Position numbers and translations under genes: made by a program. From NCBI GenBank assembly GCA_040508545.1, contig JBEVMR010000114.1, forward strand, positions 1-8,153: a stretch of DNA of 8,153 nucleotides, written 5' to 3'. This document shows, in pieces, positions 6,495 through 8,153 of this stretch (positions within the stretch are counted from its first letter, which is position 1; every line of letters starts with the position of its first letter). The notes under the pieces were generated by a model that saw only the letters and a list, made by a program, of their open reading frames with translations, made no database searches and was not told the DNA's origin. The DNA is from VRUE01 sp040508545. GTDB lineage: Bacteria > Actinomycetota > Thermoleophilia > Solirubrobacterales > 70-9.

Positions 6495-8153
6495 TGAGCT
6501 GGCCGGGTGCGCAGCCTGTTGCGCCCGCCGTGTCCGATCAGGCTGTCGCGGTGGTTGCCGATCAGGACGTCCGGTCCCGGCGAGCCCTCGAGCGTCTCGA
6601 CCGAGGAATCGACGCGCCCCGGCGTGCAGGGGTCGCCCCGGCGCAGCACCTGGCCGCCGATCTTGGCGTAGACGCCGGGCGTGAAGCGGAAGAAGTTGGC
6701 GTTGTCGTTGCCAGAGCCGCCATCGAAGAGGTCGCCGTCGCAGGGGTCGCCGCCGACCAGGACGTCGGAGCCGGGCCCACCGATCAGCGTGCTCTTGCCA
6801 CTGTTGACCGGCACGTGCAGGTCGGTGCGGGCGCCGATCAGCGCGTCGTCACCGGCGTTGCCCTCGAGCACGTCGGGGTCGCTGTCGTCGCCGGCCTCGA
6901 TCACGTCATTGCCGGGCCCGCCGTCGAGATCGTCGGCGCCGGGCCCGCCGTCGATCCGGACTTCGATCGTGGCGGGGACGCCTCCGGCGACCGCGACCGT
7001 GTCGTTGCCGCCGTCGACATCGACGAGGATGGTCTGCGCGCCGGCTGGGCAAACGGCCGCCCCGCTGCTCTCCGTGCAGCCCTGGACGTTGTCGGGAGGA
7101 AAGGGATGGGAGTCGTTGGTGACGACGAAGCTCGAGCCCTCGAAGCTGATCCTCACCGAGTCGTCGCCCGCGTAGCCGTGGATGCTGAGCGAGCCGCTGC
7201 CGTCGATGCTGCGGACGCTGGTCACCTTCGGGCCAGTGCCTCCGGTCGCGCTCTGATCACAGGCTTCCGCTGCCGTTCCGTTGTCGCACTCGGCGCCGTC
7301 GGGCCCGCCGTAGAGGAGGTCTGAGCCGTCACGTCCGTCGAGCTCGTCGAAGCCGGCGCCGCCGTCGAGGCGGTTGTCGGCGCCGTCGCCGATCAGCGTG
7401 TCCCCGTAGCCGGAACCGATCACGTCCTCGGTGCCAGAGGCGATCCGGTCGCGGCCGTCGCCGTAGGCGCTGCCGCCGCTGAGGTCGACGGTGACCGCTT
7501 CGGAGGCCGTTGAGAAAGAGGCGATGTCGCGCACGCCCGGGCCGCCGTCGAGCTTGTCGAAGCCGATGTCGCCACGCAGGACGTCTTCGTCGCCCTCGCC
7601 GCCGGAGATGTCGTCGCGGCCATGGCTGCCGTAGAGACGGTCGCTGCCCCCGTCGCCCGCCAGGTTGTCGTCGCCGAGGCCGCCGTCGACGAGGTCCTCG
7701 CCGGCTCCGCCGGTCAGCGGATCGTTGCCCCGGCCTCCGTAGAGCCTGTCGTCGCCGTCCCCGCCTTCGATCTCGCGGTCGGTTGCCTTGCCGGCGTAGA
7801 TCGTGTCGGCGCCACCGCCGCCCTGCAGGCTGTCCGGGCCGCGGCCGCCGAGCAGGTCGTCGTCGCCGGCGCCGCCGCTCTCGCGGTCGGGGCCTTTGGC
7901 GCCGAACAGCTTGTCGTCGCCGCCCTCGCCGAACAGCCCGTCGCCACCGGTGACGCCGAGCAGGACGTCACTACCCGCGCCCCCGTGGAGCGAGTCGTTG
8001 CCGCGACCGCCGTTGACCACGTCGTCGCCCGGCCCGCCGCAGATCGTGTCGTTGCCGTTCGGCCCGCCGGAGATCTTGTCGTCGCCGCCGCCGCCGTAGA
8101 TCACGTCGCTGGCCTTCTTGCCGACGATCGTGTCGTTGCCGGCGGTGCCGACG
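6491..8153 (-). CDS. RTX / hemolysin-type calcium-binding repeat protein, N-terminal end outside the window
   Basis: About 553 residues visible. The frame stays open through base 8153; GTG at 8104 is inside a repeat and is not the true start. The sequence is dominated by GGxGxD nonapeptides (e.g. GGRGNDSLHG, GGAGSDVLLG), which form a calcium-loaded parallel beta-roll. In protein order: about 22 units (8153-7526); a SEAVTVDLSGG...GTEDVIGSGYGDTLIG segment (about 7525-7409) typical of RTX proteins; four units (about 7408-7301); a non-repeat region (about 7300-6956) with Cys pairs 9 residues apart (AECDNGTAAEAC and GCTESSGAAVC); then interrupted repeats (about 6955-6695 and a last short set near 6590-6500). 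The end is short and polar (NRLRTRPAH), with no type I secretion tail, transmembrane helix or LPXTG. Export is inferred from the family; the signal would be upstream. It is convergent with pcm. Role unknown; an extracellular or wall protein stabilised by calcium is likely. Confidence 0.9.
   Translation of the reverse strand, partial: VGTAGNDTIVGKKASDVIYGGGGDDKISGGPNGNDTICGGPGDDVVNGGRGNDSLHGGAGSDVLLGVTGGDGLFGEGGDDKLFGAKGPDRESGGAGDDDLLGGRGPDSLQGGGGADTIYAGKATDREIEGGDGDDRLYGGRGNDPLTGGAGEDLVDGGLGDDNLAGDGGSDRLYGSHGRDDISGGEGDEDVLRGDIGFDKLDGGPGVRDIASFSTASEAVTVDLSGGSAYGDGRDRIASGTEDVIGSGYGDTLIGDGADNRLDGGAGFDELDGRDGSDLLYGGPDGAECDNGTAAEACDQSATGGTGPKVTSVRSIDGSGSLSIHGYAGDDSVRISFEGSSFVVTNDSHPFPPDNVQGCTESSGAAVCPAGAQTILVDVDGGNDTVAVAGGVPATIEVRIDGGPGADDLDGGPGNDVIEAGDDSDPDVLEGNAGDDALIGARTDLHVPVNSGKSTLIGGPGSDVLVGGDPCDGDLFDGGSGNDNANFFRFTPGVYAKIGGQVLRRGDPCTPGRVDSSVETLEGSPGPDVLIGNHRDSLIGHGGRNRLRTRPAH
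6695..6955 (-). repeat. Second RTX array with interruptions
   Basis: Minus-strand repeats GGPGADDLDG, GGPGNDVIEAG, NAGDDALIG, GGPGSDVLVG and GGSGNDNANF, interrupted by a short ARTDLHVPVNSGKS stretch and by a Cys-containing DPCDGDLF turn. The interruptions suggest loops emerging from the beta-roll. Confidence 0.65.
7526..8153 (-). repeat. Main RTX nonapeptide array, 27-bp DNA period
   Basis: Roughly 22 consecutive units of a degenerate 27-base repeat, read on the minus strand, each with a GGxGxD-type calcium-binding turn followed by a hydrophobic-x pair. The array runs past the window edge. Some units depart from consensus: KGPDRESGG and KATDREIEGG carry Arg-Glu where a hydrophobic residue is expected, and GDEDVLRG carries an extra residue. 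The DNA copies are diverged, not identical, so this looks old rather than recently amplified. Confidence 0.85.

Noticed and set aside
6371..7324. 317-codon plus-strand frame overlapping pcm and the RTX gene
   Set aside because: It runs opposite the RTX repeats and through the 3' end of pcm. Its periodic Val/Ala-rich sequence is the complement of the glycine-aspartate repeats.
6491..8153. 27-base periodic DNA as a CRISPR or tandem-repeat locus
   Set aside because: Units are contiguous, diverged and without spacers. The period is explained by nine-residue RTX repeats in an open frame.

Overview
The window is high-GC bacterial DNA with strong G/C bias at third codon positions. It looks like chromosomal DNA of an actinobacterium. 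A Thermoleophilia/Solirubrobacterales-type origin is my best guess, from the full-length actinobacterial-style Lhr, the secreted choice-of-anchor D protein with a basic tail, and the RTX-type protein in a lineage likely to be Gram-positive. Taxonomy is inference only.

Layout. Bases 1-4023 (+) hold most of a long Lhr-family DNA helicase. The reading frame is already open at base 1, so the Walker A and DExH motifs lie upstream of the window. Bases 4087-5031 (+) encode a secreted protein with two ASH/choice-of-anchor D beta domains and a strongly basic tail. Bases 5109-5813 (+) encode a Crp-family cyclic-nucleotide-type regulator, which may be leaderless from a promoter just upstream. Bases 5838-6485 (+) encode a protein-L-isoaspartate O-methyltransferase (pcm), 24 bases behind the regulator and probably co-transcribed with it. 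Bases 6491-8153 (-) hold the C-terminal part of a large RTX/hemolysin-type calcium-binding repeat protein that runs out of the window and converges tail-to-tail on pcm with 5 bases between the stop codons.

How they fit. The genes do not form one obvious pathway. Lhr (DNA repair) and Pcm (repair of isoaspartyl damage in proteins) are both maintenance functions. The Crp-like regulator probably heads a short unit with pcm. The other two products are predicted to act outside the cytoplasm. I see no defence island, CRISPR array, tRNA or rRNA, transposase or integrase.

The most unusual signals are in the first ~750 bases of lhr. There is a perfect 22-bp inverted repeat inside the coding frame, a second imperfect palindromic in-frame insert, and a sharp change of codon usage: about 25% A/T-ending codons before ~745 against about 3% just after. 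Smaller points are a strong hairpin beside the putative crp promoter and an 8-codon mini-ORF bridging crp and pcm.
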